64,000 bases of DNA from NCBI GenBank assembly GCA_000431155.1, contig HF985627.1, positions 51,586 through 115,585 of the forward strand, written 5' to 3'. Numbering within the stretch: the first letter of the stretch is position 1; each line of letters starts with the position of its first letter. The translations under genes and the position numbers were made by a program. The stretch is from Bacteroides sp. CAG:927 (GTDB taxonomy: Bacteria > Bacteroidota > Bacteroidia > Bacteroidales > Muribaculaceae). Of the stretch, positions 1 to 7,643 are shown piece by piece. Below the pieces are notes generated by a model. It was not told where the DNA came from. It was given only the letters and a program-made list of their open reading frames with translations, and ran no database searches.

Positions 1-1
1 C

Positions 2-460
2 TGCAAGGAGACGCACCTCAAGCGCACCGGCATGATGCTTGCTCTCGCTATAGGCATACATAATTTCCCGGAAGGAATTGCTACATTCGTGTCAAGTCTC
101 AACGGACTGGAACTGGCAATACCTATTGTGGTGGCCATAGCCATACATAATATTCCGGAGGGCGTGGCAGTGTCAATGCCGATATATCATGCCACAGGGA
201 ATAGCCGGAAAGCATTTCTGATGGCGTTATTATCGGGATTTGCAGAGCCTTTAGGAGCGTTGTTTGGTCTGCTTGTAATCTTGCCATTCTGGACTCCCGT
301 ACTTAGCTCATTACTACTTTCAGGAGTGGCGGGCATAATGGTGTATATATCTATTGATGAGCTTCTTCCGAGTGCTGAAGGATACGGCTATCATCATATA
401 ACCATTGCCGGTGTGATACTCGGAATGGCGATAATGGCTGTGTCACTTTTGCTTTTCTGA
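2..460 (+). CDS. zupT: ZIP-family metal transporter ZupT, 3' part only
   Basis: The reading frame is already open at base 2, so the window starts inside the gene; the ATG at 32 is internal. The visible part contains both ZIP metal-site motifs, HNFPEG and HNIPEG, followed by a VAGIMVYISIDELLP segment and a final hydrophobic helix, matching the C-terminal half of bacterial ZupT almost helix for helix. Family members import divalent metals (zinc, iron, manganese and others) across the inner membrane. The last 18 bases overlap the 3' end of the convergent 5'-nucleotidase gene. Metal preference cannot be told from this fragment. Confidence 0.93.
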   Translation, partial: CKETHLKRTGMMLALAIGIHNFPEGIATFVSSLNGLELAIPIVVAIAIHNIPEGVAVSMPIYHATGNSRKAFLMALLSGFAEPLGALFGLLVILPFWTPVLSSLLLSGVAGIMVYISIDELLPSAEGYGYHHITIAGVILGMAIMAVSLLLF

Positions 461-2194
461 GCCTTTGCCACTGAAAAGGATGTGCCTGTCCTTATTCAAT
501 ATAGGCGTGGCAATGGATTCCGGAACAAATTGCCAGTTGGCTGATGAGTCCGGAACGATTGTGCCTATGGTTTCAATCTGCTTCATGAGGTAATAACGCA
601 AATCCTTGTCAGTGGATTTTACTATTCGGCTGCCGAGATTTTCTTTGGCGATGCCTGCGCCTATAGTCAGCAAGTCTCCACCTCCGTTTCCGCGATATGA
701 ATTTACCGCTACGGTATAGGTCTTGTTCATGTCAAAAGGTTTTCCATTGCTGAGGGATGTGATATTGACTTTCTGACCTTCGGGTTTGGTGACATCTACC
801 GTGTAGTCAATGCCGTAGGCGGAATCAAAGTTGTAGGATGGTTTTTTGAGACGGTTGTGAGTGCTGTCAGGTTTTTCGTCAGCAAAATTGATTATGTGAG
901 AGTTGCTGTCTGTGATTTGTTGTGTCCATAATGCGTAGGACATTTCAAGATAGTTTTTGATTTCCTCACCTGTCAGGTTTACGGTATATAACATGTTCTC
1001 ATACTTGTATAAAGTGAACATGTCGCTCATTCGTATCTTGCCTTTTTTGATGGAAGCGTCAAATGAAAGCGGTGCAGCAAATGATATATCTGCACCAGAA
1101 ATATCAAGTTGGAGTTTGTGTATGAGGTTCATGAAGGGAGAAGCACCAAAGAAGGCATCTCTGGTGGTGATAGAGTCGGTGATATATCCGATTTCGCGAT
1201 TGACATAATTGTTGATGGCGGTGATGTCTTTAGAGAACTGAGCCATAAATTCTTGAGAAGGCGAAAGGGTCTCTATGTTTACGATTTTTCCGCTTACGGA
1301 TTTCTTGAGAATATTGCCGTTGTCGTCCTTTTCCACAACAATGTTAAGTTCTCCTATGTTCTTAGCATCATTGGCAGGATTCAAAACGGGTATTTCAGCG
1401 CTATCGGGAGCCTTCACTACACTGCAATGCACTCTGTGGTCGTGTCCCATAAGTATGGCATCGAATCCGGGAACCTGTTGCGCTACTGTGATAGAAGCGT
1501 TTTCATGATAACCGGATGTGTCAGTAGCAGGATCAGCGCCAGAATGAAATAATCCGATTACTATGTCGGGGTGCTCGTTTTTGAGAATGATGGGAATGAG
1601 TGTCTTGGCGGTTTCAACAATGTCATCAAACCTCAGGCCGCTCCATAAATTCTCCGGTAGCCATGCAGGTATGGCCGGAGTCAGCATACCGACTATGGCT
1701 ATCCTAACGCCGTCGCGCTCAATTATCTTATAAGGAGGGAAATATGGCTTACCGGTAGCGGTGAGTATTGTGTTGGCACTTAATACAGGTACATGCGTCT
1801 GCTTGCGATACCGGTCATATACGCTGTGGCCGGTTTCAATGTCATGGTTTCCAATAGAAGCGGCATCGTAGCCCATGTAATCATAGATTCTTGATACTAT
1901 ATGGGGCGTGACAGTGTCAATGAAATTGTAATAATAAGCAGTGGGTTGTCCTTGAAGTATGTCGCCATTGTCAAGCAGTATTATTTTGTCGTGTCCAAGA
2001 GTATTTCGCAGCGAATCAACATAAGTTGAGACTCTGGCAAGGCTGCCGTTGCCGGGGGTGCGGGTAATAAAATTATAGGGGAAGAAATTGCCATGTACAT
2101 CAGTGGTATAAATCACTTTCAGATCATGTTGAGTTGCCATGGCGTACATCAGGTTTGTTATCAGGACAGCAATTAGCAGAAATTTACGAATCAT
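443..2194 (-). CDS. Exported bifunctional 5'-nucleotidase / 2',3'-cyclic phosphodiesterase family protein
   Basis: 583 residues with an N-terminal hydrophobic signal peptide (about residues 1-21), so exported. An N-terminal calcineurin-like metallophosphoesterase domain carries DVHG (near residue 33), GNHD, HSG and GHDH metal-binding motifs. A C-terminal 5'-nucleotidase domain follows, with the SYRGNGGGD substrate-binding loop near residue 505. The family (UshA/CpdB type) hydrolyses extracellular nucleotides to nucleosides. Its start overlaps the DUF3108 stop by 4 bases (ATGA), and thymidine kinase lies just upstream, so the operon plausibly couples nucleotide breakdown outside the cell to nucleoside salvage inside (inference). 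The 3' end overlaps zupT convergently. Confidence 0.9.
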   Translation of the reverse strand: MIRKFLLIAVLITNLMYAMATQHDLKVIYTTDVHGNFFPYNFITRTPGNGSLARVSTYVDSLRNTLGHDKIILLDNGDILQGQPTAYYYNFIDTVTPHIVSRIYDYMGYDAASIGNHDIETGHSVYDRYRKQTHVPVLSANTILTATGKPYFPPYKIIERDGVRIAIVGMLTPAIPAWLPENLWSGLRFDDIVETAKTLIPIILKNEHPDIVIGLFHSGADPATDTSGYHENASITVAQQVPGFDAILMGHDHRVHCSVVKAPDSAEIPVLNPANDAKNIGELNIVVEKDDNGNILKKSVSGKIVNIETLSPSQEFMAQFSKDITAINNYVNREIGYITDSITTRDAFFGASPFMNLIHKLQLDISGADISFAAPLSFDASIKKGKIRMSDMFTLYKYENMLYTVNLTGEEIKNYLEMSYALWTQQITDSNSHIINFADEKPDSTHNRLKKPSYNFDSAYGIDYTVDVTKPEGQKVNITSLSNGKPFDMNKTYTVAVNSYRGNGGGDLLTIGAGIAKENLGSRIVKSTDKDLRYYLMKQIETIGTIVPDSSANWQFVPESIATPILNKDRHILFSGKGSEKQK

Positions 2195-2955
2195 TTACCC
2201 GTATAGTAAATTTGAATTGAACCTACTTTGAGTTTTCCTATAAGTTTTAGAGGAATGAGACGACTGTCAGCTGAAATCCACGCCTGGATGGGATCAGAAG
2301 TTTCCTTTTTGCCATCAGAAGTGAATGTAAAAGTCACGTAATAAGCGTTGTACTTTTTCTTGTCAAATTTCAGTGATGTTACGCCGTGGTATGTGATTTT
2401 GAGCAGTTCTTTGCGTTTCCCCGAGAAAATATTGATGGTTTTCTGTGAACCCGGTTCAAGAGATTTGAAATCAAGTGTTCGCAGATAATAGAATGAACTT
2501 AACATATCCACAGTGACACCTTCAGCCTGCAAAGCCATGTTTGCGTATGTGGTTTGGGTGTCTTTTTTGCCACGGCGATAACGGTGACAGTCTCCTAACA
2601 CAAGATTCCCTTTTTTCGTGAAATTCACAATGTCATGGCTGTATTTGCCTCCTTCGTGGGCTATTCTCTCATATTTAACGGGAAGCATGTCTGGTTTTGA
2701 CATTATGGTTGTGAGAGTGTCGCGTACTTTATAGAATCTGTCGGCCCAAGGTTCTGATCGCGCATAAAGTGTGGATACAAACCTGTTTCCATCATCTCTA
2801 AGATATAAGATGCCACGCCCAGCCTGTTTTTGAATCAGCCCCCATTTAAACATTACTTTATAGGACAGGGCCTCATTGCCAAGAGTAGTACCTGAGGCGT
2901 GAATGGCTAATGATAAAACAAGAGAGAGGGTTATTAATATTTTGCGTAATGTCAT
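2191..2955 (-). CDS. DUF3108 domain exported protein
   Basis: 254 residues with a signal peptide (cleavage expected after residue 20-22). The body is a predicted beta-rich DUF3108-type domain, a family found in many Bacteroidetes and proteobacteria and of unknown molecular function; envelope location is expected. It is overlapped by 4 bases at both ends, with thymidine kinase upstream and the 5'-nucleotidase downstream, so the three genes are translationally coupled. No catalytic motif was recognised. Confidence 0.8.
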   Translation of the reverse strand: MTLRKILITLSLVLSLAIHASGTTLGNEALSYKVMFKWGLIQKQAGRGILYLRDDGNRFVSTLYARSEPWADRFYKVRDTLTTIMSKPDMLPVKYERIAHEGGKYSHDIVNFTKKGNLVLGDCHRYRRGKKDTQTTYANMALQAEGVTVDMLSSFYYLRTLDFKSLEPGSQKTINIFSGKRKELLKITYHGVTSLKFDKKKYNAYYVTFTFTSDGKKETSDPIQAWISADSRLIPLKLIGKLKVGSIQIYYTGK

Positions 2956-3593
2956 TTGTGGTATTTTAATTCTAAAAATGGCAGAGCATCACGAGATGAC
3001 TGCTCTATTCTTTTGTTGCGCCAGCATTTGCGGCAAACGGCGATATAACGGTCATCACCGCCAATTTCCACCTGTGCGCCTTCTTCTACAAAATCGCCAT
3101 TGGCATCAATTCGGGCATTGATTATGGTTTTTCTGCCGCAATTGCATGTTGACTTGATTTCGTCAATCGTGTCGGCAATCTCAAATAATCTTTTTGATCC
3201 TTCAAACAAATGGCTCTGGAAGTCAGTTCGCAGTCCGTAACAAATCACATTGCTGCCAAAGTCATCAACTATGCGCGCGAGCTGGTCCACCTGTTCGGTT
3301 GAAAGAAACTGCGCCTCATCGACGAGAAACCAGTCAATCACTGTCATATTCTGCTCAAACAGTTCTTCGGCAAGAGCGTACAAATTAGTGTCCAAATATA
3401 TCCAAAGACACTCACGCTCAATCCCTATACGCGATTTGATTACATTCTTCTTGTCGCGGGTGTCAATTATTGGCTTAAGACATACATAACGCATGCCTCG
3501 CTCCTCAAAATTGTATGCCTGTGTCAGAAGCAACGCAGTTTTTGCGGAGCCCATAGTGCCGTAGCGGAAATATAATTTGCCTTTGCGATCCAT
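2952..3593 (-). CDS. tdk: Thymidine kinase (type II)
   Basis: 213 residues. Phosphorylates thymidine to dTMP with ATP in the salvage pathway, in the cytoplasm. Visible features are the P-loop GTMGSAKT near residue 12, the DEAQFL motif that carries the catalytic base, and a structural zinc site built from a CNC motif and a C-x2-C pair (CRKC) in the C-terminal lasso region. Length is normal for type II enzymes. First gene of a three-gene operon; a -7 promoter motif lies 22 bases upstream of the start. Confidence 0.95.
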   Translation of the reverse strand: MDRKGKLYFRYGTMGSAKTALLLTQAYNFEERGMRYVCLKPIIDTRDKKNVIKSRIGIERECLWIYLDTNLYALAEELFEQNMTVIDWFLVDEAQFLSTEQVDQLARIVDDFGSNVICYGLRTDFQSHLFEGSKRLFEIADTIDEIKSTCNCGRKTIINARIDANGDFVEEGAQVEIGGDDRYIAVCRKCWRNKRIEQSSRDALPFLELKYHK

Positions 3594-3614
3594 ATTCTTA
3601 GCGATTACAAATTA

Positions 3615-3622
3615 CAAATATA
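3615..3622 (-). promoter_or_regulatory. -7 promoter element for tdk operon
   Basis: Reads TATATTTG on the minus strand, an exact match to the Bacteroidetes TAnnTTTG element, 22 bases before the tdk start. No well-spaced TTTG -33 element was found. Confidence 0.55.
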
Positions 3623-3670
3623 GCAACAAAAATTGATAGAATCGGCCGGTCGCGTGTAATAAATGTGCAA

Positions 3671-4957
3671 CTATTTAAGTTCGACCTTTATAAACTCTTT
3701 GCATTCAGGAGTTACGGGATAATGGCGCGACGCTCTGATGCCACCTACCCATAATATCGTATCGCCCATAACTAATAGTGGCACTTTACTTTTTTGATCG
3801 ATTGAAAGTTTTGCATCAGAAAATATGTCGCTTAGTTTTTTTGATCCTTTCATGCCAAAAGGTGCCAGAGTGTCGCCTTGTTGCCAATATCTGCATTTGA
3901 GCTCAAGGCCGCTACTTAGAATTGAGGCATCAAAATATGCCACTTTCGTATCTTTTGTAGGGTGGAATAAAGAGATGTCATGTTTGGTGATGATGAATGG
4001 AAAATCATCATCGGCCCCTTTCTGAGTATCTGCTATCGCAAGAATGCCATGATTATTGACAAGCATTGTGCCATTAGCATAAAACCTCGTACCGCTTGTA
4101 TTGCGGGAATTCAGGGCATCCTCCATTTGCTTGCGTGAAAACCCTAAATGCTTAAACCATTCATATAGCAACAGGCCGGCAAATGGATGTGCAGCAACCG
4201 CATGCAAGTCTATTCCATCATGCTTAGTCATGGCTTTTTTCGTGTCGTCAAGCATTTGGCGATACAGTCCAAATTGCTCTGAAACATTGTTGAGAGTCTG
4301 GGTGATTCCGCACAGTGCGGTTGGTTGAGTCTGTTCAAAAGCCGGGAGCAGGATATGTCGTATGCGGTTTCGGCTGTAATCGTTGGTTAGGTTTGATGAG
4401 TCGGTTATGTATTCAAGACCTTTTTCAGTCAGATATTTTTCTATATCCTCTCTTTTGCATTGCAGCATGGGCCTTATCACTCCATTTTCATTTCGCCATT
4501 TCATGCCGCAGATGCCTGCAATTCCCGTACCGCGCATGAGATTAAGCATTGCGGTTTCCACATTGTCAGTGTAGTTGTGTGCCACTGCTATAGCTTGTGC
4601 AGACAAAGATTCCTTGAGGCTATAAAACCATGCATAGCGCAGTTCGCGACACGCCATTTCTACACTGGCATTATGGCTGGCGCAGAATGCTTCTACATCC
4701 ATATCTTTCAGGAGTATCTTCACGCCGAGTTTTGCTGCGATGTTAACGGCATGGCGTTGATCGCGCATGCTTTCTTCGCCACGAAGATGAAAATTGCAAT
4801 GTGCGGCCACACAGTTGTATCCGAGGTTTACGAGTGCTGTAAGAAGAGCCACAGAGTCGGCCCCCCCACTTAATGTGCATATTACCACACCTTCTTTGTC
4901 GGGGAGTAAATGGTGGGTATCAATGCTCTGCTTGATCGCCGATTCCAGATTTGACAT
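3671..4957 (-). CDS. tilS: tRNA(Ile)-lysidine synthase TilS
   Basis: 428 residues. Modifies C34 of the CAU-anticodon tRNA-Ile to lysidine so that it reads AUA. The N-type ATP-pyrophosphatase P-loop SGGADSV is near residue 30, followed by the family's AHCNFHLRGEES segment; a substrate-binding middle domain and a C-terminal TilS_C domain (from about residue 350) complete the usual length. Its ATG overlaps the gtrA stop by one base (TGATG), so translation is probably coupled. Last gene of the pheS-nth-gtrA-tilS operon. Confidence 0.95.
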   Translation of the reverse strand: MSNLESAIKQSIDTHHLLPDKEGVVICTLSGGADSVALLTALVNLGYNCVAAHCNFHLRGEESMRDQRHAVNIAAKLGVKILLKDMDVEAFCASHNASVEMACRELRYAWFYSLKESLSAQAIAVAHNYTDNVETAMLNLMRGTGIAGICGMKWRNENGVIRPMLQCKREDIEKYLTEKGLEYITDSSNLTNDYSRNRIRHILLPAFEQTQPTALCGITQTLNNVSEQFGLYRQMLDDTKKAMTKHDGIDLHAVAAHPFAGLLLYEWFKHLGFSRKQMEDALNSRNTSGTRFYANGTMLVNNHGILAIADTQKGADDDFPFIITKHDISLFHPTKDTKVAYFDASILSSGLELKCRYWQQGDTLAPFGMKGSKKLSDIFSDAKLSIDQKSKVPLLVMGDTILWVGGIRASRHYPVTPECKEFIKVELK

Positions 4958-5421
4958 CAGGCAGTGCGCTCCTTGAAAGTAACCATGCGGTTGTAAACAA
5001 AGTTGGCGAGAGTATATGCAATCATGCCTATAAGAGTTGCTACGCCATAACCGCTAAGGGTAAAGTTACGTATCTTCCATTCCATGTCGCCCAAGACAGT
5101 GTAGTCTGTTATAAGGAAAGTAACAATGAATTGCAGCCCATAGCAAATCAGGAATCCACCGAAAAATTTCAGGGCCTCATGCATTACCTTATTGTGGGAA
5201 TTGAAAACCCAGAGCTTATTCCAAACAAAAGAGTTTACAAATCCGGCCACATAGCCAGCTGCGTTGGATACCCAAGGATTGATGCCGAGTAAGCTTTTGC
5301 AAATCAGAATTACAACTAAGGTAACCATAGTATTGATGACACCTACCAGAGCATAGCGCACAAATTGCAGCACTGTGGTACGGTGGGTACCAATGAAATC
5401 TTGAATTTGCATGGTAAACAT
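4957..5421 (-). CDS. GtrA-like membrane protein
   Basis: 154 residues with four predicted membrane helices (about 18-43, 49-70, 88-107, 125-149). Conserved GtrA features are visible: FVRYALVGVINT at the first helix and an N-x-F-V-W-N-K pattern after the second. GtrA proteins are linked to transfer of lipid-linked sugars for surface polysaccharides, often as flippase-like partners of glycosyltransferases, but no partner is adjacent here. It sits 15 bases after nth. An in-frame ATG at 5412 is an alternative start three codons in. Confidence 0.88.
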   Translation of the reverse strand: MFTMQIQDFIGTHRTTVLQFVRYALVGVINTMVTLVVILICKSLLGINPWVSNAAGYVAGFVNSFVWNKLWVFNSHNKVMHEALKFFGGFLICYGLQFIVTFLITDYTVLGDMEWKIRNFTLSGYGVATLIGMIAYTLANFVYNRMVTFKERTA

Positions 5422-5436
5422 TGTGGTTATAAGGAT

Positions 5437-6072
5437 TTATTGTTTGGAATAGTATCGGCATACTGCAGTGAGACCGCAATTCAGACAATCAGGTTTGCGG
5501 GCCTTGCATACATACCGACCATGGAGTATGAGCCAATGGTGTGCTTTAGGTACAAGCTCTTCAGGTATGTACTTCATGAGGGTCTGTTCGGTTTGCAGCG
5601 GTGTTTTACTTTCGGTGGTCAGGCCTATTCGCTCGCTTACCCGGAATACATGGGTGTCAACAGCCATAGCGGCTTTATTGAACACCACTGCAAGCATTAC
5701 GTTTGCAGTTTTACGGCCAACACCCGGAATTTTCATCAGGCTGTCAATATCGCCGGGGACTTCACCATTGAACTCTTCGCAAAGCACTCTTGCCATTCCG
5801 GCAAGAGATTTGGCCTTGTTGTTGGGGTATGATACAGATTTGATGTAAGGGAAAATATCATCAGCAGTTGCACCGGCCATGTCAAATGGAGTGGGGAAGG
5901 CTTCAAATAGGGCAGGCGTTACCATATTGATGCGCTTGTCGGTGCATTGGGCCGACAAGATAACAGCAACGAGCAGCTGGTACGGATTGGCATAATGCAG
6001 TTCTGTTTCGGCTACCGGCATTGCATGTCCGAACCATTCCAGAACTGCTTCGTAACGCTGCTTGACTGTCAT
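5437..6072 (-). CDS. nth: Endonuclease III (DNA glycosylase/AP lyase)
   Basis: 211 residues, full length for the family. Removes oxidised pyrimidines and cleaves the resulting abasic site in base excision repair. Seen in the sequence: helix-hairpin-helix IPGVGRKTANVML containing the catalytic lysine, the AVDTHVFR motif with the catalytic aspartate, and a C-terminal [4Fe-4S] cluster loop spaced C-x6-C-x2-C-x5-C. Starts three bases after the pheS stop codon. Confidence 0.97.
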   Translation of the reverse strand: MTVKQRYEAVLEWFGHAMPVAETELHYANPYQLLVAVILSAQCTDKRINMVTPALFEAFPTPFDMAGATADDIFPYIKSVSYPNNKAKSLAGMARVLCEEFNGEVPGDIDSLMKIPGVGRKTANVMLAVVFNKAAMAVDTHVFRVSERIGLTTESKTPLQTEQTLMKYIPEELVPKAHHWLILHGRYVCKARKPDCLNCGLTAVCRYYSKQ

Positions 6073-6075
6073 GGC

Positions 6076-7095
6076 TTAATGTGCGCTTTGGAATTCTTCA
6101 AGGAATCGTTGGTCGTTTTCCGAGAACATTCGCAAATCCTTGACCTGATATTTGAGGTTGGTGATACGTTCCACACCCATTCCGAGGGCAAAGCCACTGT
6201 ATTTTTTAGAATCAATGCCGCATGCATCAAGCACATTCGGATCAACCATTCCACAGCCTAAGATTTCCACCCATCCGGTATGTTTGCAGAATGAACAGCC
6301 TTTTCCGCCACACAGATTGCAGGAAATATCCATTTCAGCTGATGGCTCGGTGAAGGGGAAATAGCTGGGACGAAGTCTTATTTTGGTATCAGGCCCAAAC
6401 ATTTGGCGAGCAAAATAGAGAAGTGTCTGCTTCAGGTCAGCGAATGATACGTTTTGGTCAACATACAGAGCTTCAACCTGATGGAAGAAACAGTGTGCGC
6501 GTGCCGAGATAGCCTCATTGCGGTACACGCGTCCGGGGCATATTATGCGGATAGGAGGCTGAGTATGCTCCATGACACGGCTCTGTACCGAAGATGTGTG
6601 GGTGCGAAGGAGCACATCCGGATTTCGCTGGATGAAGAATGTATCCTGCATGTCGCGGGCAGGATGATCTTCAGCAAAGTTGAGTGATGAAAATACATGC
6701 CAGTCATCTTCTATCTCGGGTCCTTCGGCAATAGTGAAGCCAAGACGAGAGAAAATTGAAACAATCTCTTCGCGGACAAGCGAGAGGGGATGACGGCTGC
6801 CAAGAGGCATTGGAGCCGCTGTGCGTGTGAGGTCAAGAGTGGGATCAATACTTTCGGCTGTCTCTACCTCTTCTTTGAGTTGGTTGATACGCTCGGTAGC
6901 ATAGTTCTTGAGGTCATTCAATGCCTGCCCGATTGCACGCTTTTGGTCGGCTGGTACAGTGCGGAAATCATTGAAGAGCGCGGTAACTTCACCTTTTTTA
7001 CTCAAATATTTGATTCGCAGTGCTTCCACTTCAGCTGCATCAGCTGCGGTGAGTGCTGCTATCTCTGCTTTCAGATTGTTAATCTTCTCTATCAT
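6076..7095 (-). CDS. pheS: Phenylalanyl-tRNA synthetase alpha subunit
   Basis: 339 residues. Alpha subunit of the heterotetrameric class II synthetase; forms the aminoacylation active site. An N-terminal coiled coil (about residues 1-85) is followed by the catalytic core with motif 2 (FHQVEALYVD) and motif 3 (GMGVERITNLKY). A HTSSVQSR segment matches the ATP/Phe pocket region. The beta subunit is not in the window. First gene of the pheS-nth-gtrA-tilS operon with a complete promoter 35 bases upstream. Confidence 0.97.
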   Translation of the reverse strand: MIEKINNLKAEIAALTAADAAEVEALRIKYLSKKGEVTALFNDFRTVPADQKRAIGQALNDLKNYATERINQLKEEVETAESIDPTLDLTRTAAPMPLGSRHPLSLVREEIVSIFSRLGFTIAEGPEIEDDWHVFSSLNFAEDHPARDMQDTFFIQRNPDVLLRTHTSSVQSRVMEHTQPPIRIICPGRVYRNEAISARAHCFFHQVEALYVDQNVSFADLKQTLLYFARQMFGPDTKIRLRPSYFPFTEPSAEMDISCNLCGGKGCSFCKHTGWVEILGCGMVDPNVLDACGIDSKKYSGFALGMGVERITNLKYQVKDLRMFSENDQRFLEEFQSAH

Positions 7096-7129
7096 AGAGC
7101 CAATATATATATTTGCTATAATTATAGTG

Positions 7130-7161
7130 CAAATTTACTAACATTTTGTATTTCCCACAAA
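7130..7161 (-). promoter_or_regulatory. Promoter of pheS operon
   Basis: On the minus strand TTTG (7158-7161), a 20-base spacer, then TAAATTTG (7130-7137): a full Bacteroidetes -33/-7 promoter. Transcription should begin near 7124, about 30 bases before the pheS ATG. Confidence 0.75.
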
Positions 7162-7218
7162 AATACGGCTAAAGAAAAAACGTGCAATGCTTTTATGGAG
7201 CATTACACGCCTGAAAAG

Positions 7219-7300
7219 TGCGCGCGGGGGGACTCGAACCCCCACGTCGTGAGACACTAGATCCTAAGTCTAGCGCGGCTACCAATTACGCCACGCGCGC
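7219..7300 (-). tRNA. tRNA-Leu (anticodon UAG)
   Basis: Folds by eye into a type II tRNA of 82 nt. The acceptor stem has 7 pairs of G and C (7294-7300 with 7220-7226), discriminator A at 7219, a 5-bp anticodon stem around loop CTTAGGA with anticodon TAG (7264-7266), a long variable arm of about 13 nt typical of leucine tRNAs, and a 5-bp T stem with loop TTCGAGT. The CCA end is not encoded. It lies 49 bases after the PII-like gene on the same strand and could be part of the same transcript. Confidence 0.96.
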
Positions 7301-7349
7301 TTTCGGACCACAAAGGTATATCTTTATTCGCTTTTTTGCAAATCCTATG

Positions 7350-7643
7350 TCAGATACTTTGCTCTATATTCCACACAAAAGCTCTTAGTCCAAGCTTAGG
7401 AGTTTCAAGGTCCATGGCTCTCAAGGCTTGAAGTATGGTGTCAATCCTATTGTCTTCAACCATGGTAATTAGGGCATCAGCCATTGATGGCCATGCATGG
7501 GATCCGTAGTGCGGTTCGCCGGTTTTGCTGCCACGACCCTGAACCTCATGCCATGCTGTAAAACCGCGACAATTGTTTTTTTCAAGCATGGTTATTATAC
7601 GATCGTAATATGCTTGGTCAAAAGCTATGAATATTGATTTCAT
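7350..7643 (-). CDS. Small PII-like protein at end of RND efflux operon
   Basis: 97 residues, no signal peptide, cytoplasmic. The size, the predicted alternation of strands and helices (FIAFDQAYYDRIITMLEKNN at the start) and the GRGSKTGEPHYG loop resemble small PII/GlnB-superfamily proteins, some of which sit beside metal or drug exporters. Its ATG overlaps the stop of the RND pump gene by 4 bases, so it is co-translated with the pump. It is likely a trimeric sensor or regulator of the exporter, but neither the ligand nor the fold is proven by eye. Confidence 0.5.
   Translation of the reverse strand: MKSIFIAFDQAYYDRIITMLEKNNCRGFTAWHEVQGRGSKTGEPHYGSHAWPSMADALITMVEDNRIDTILQALRAMDLETPKLGLRAFVWNIEQSI

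Noticed and set aside
957..1552. Open frames opposite the 5'-nucleotidase gene
   Set aside because: Antisense shadows of a well-supported gene with no signal of their own; the same holds for the many frames opposite uvrA, valS, malQ and nrdJ.
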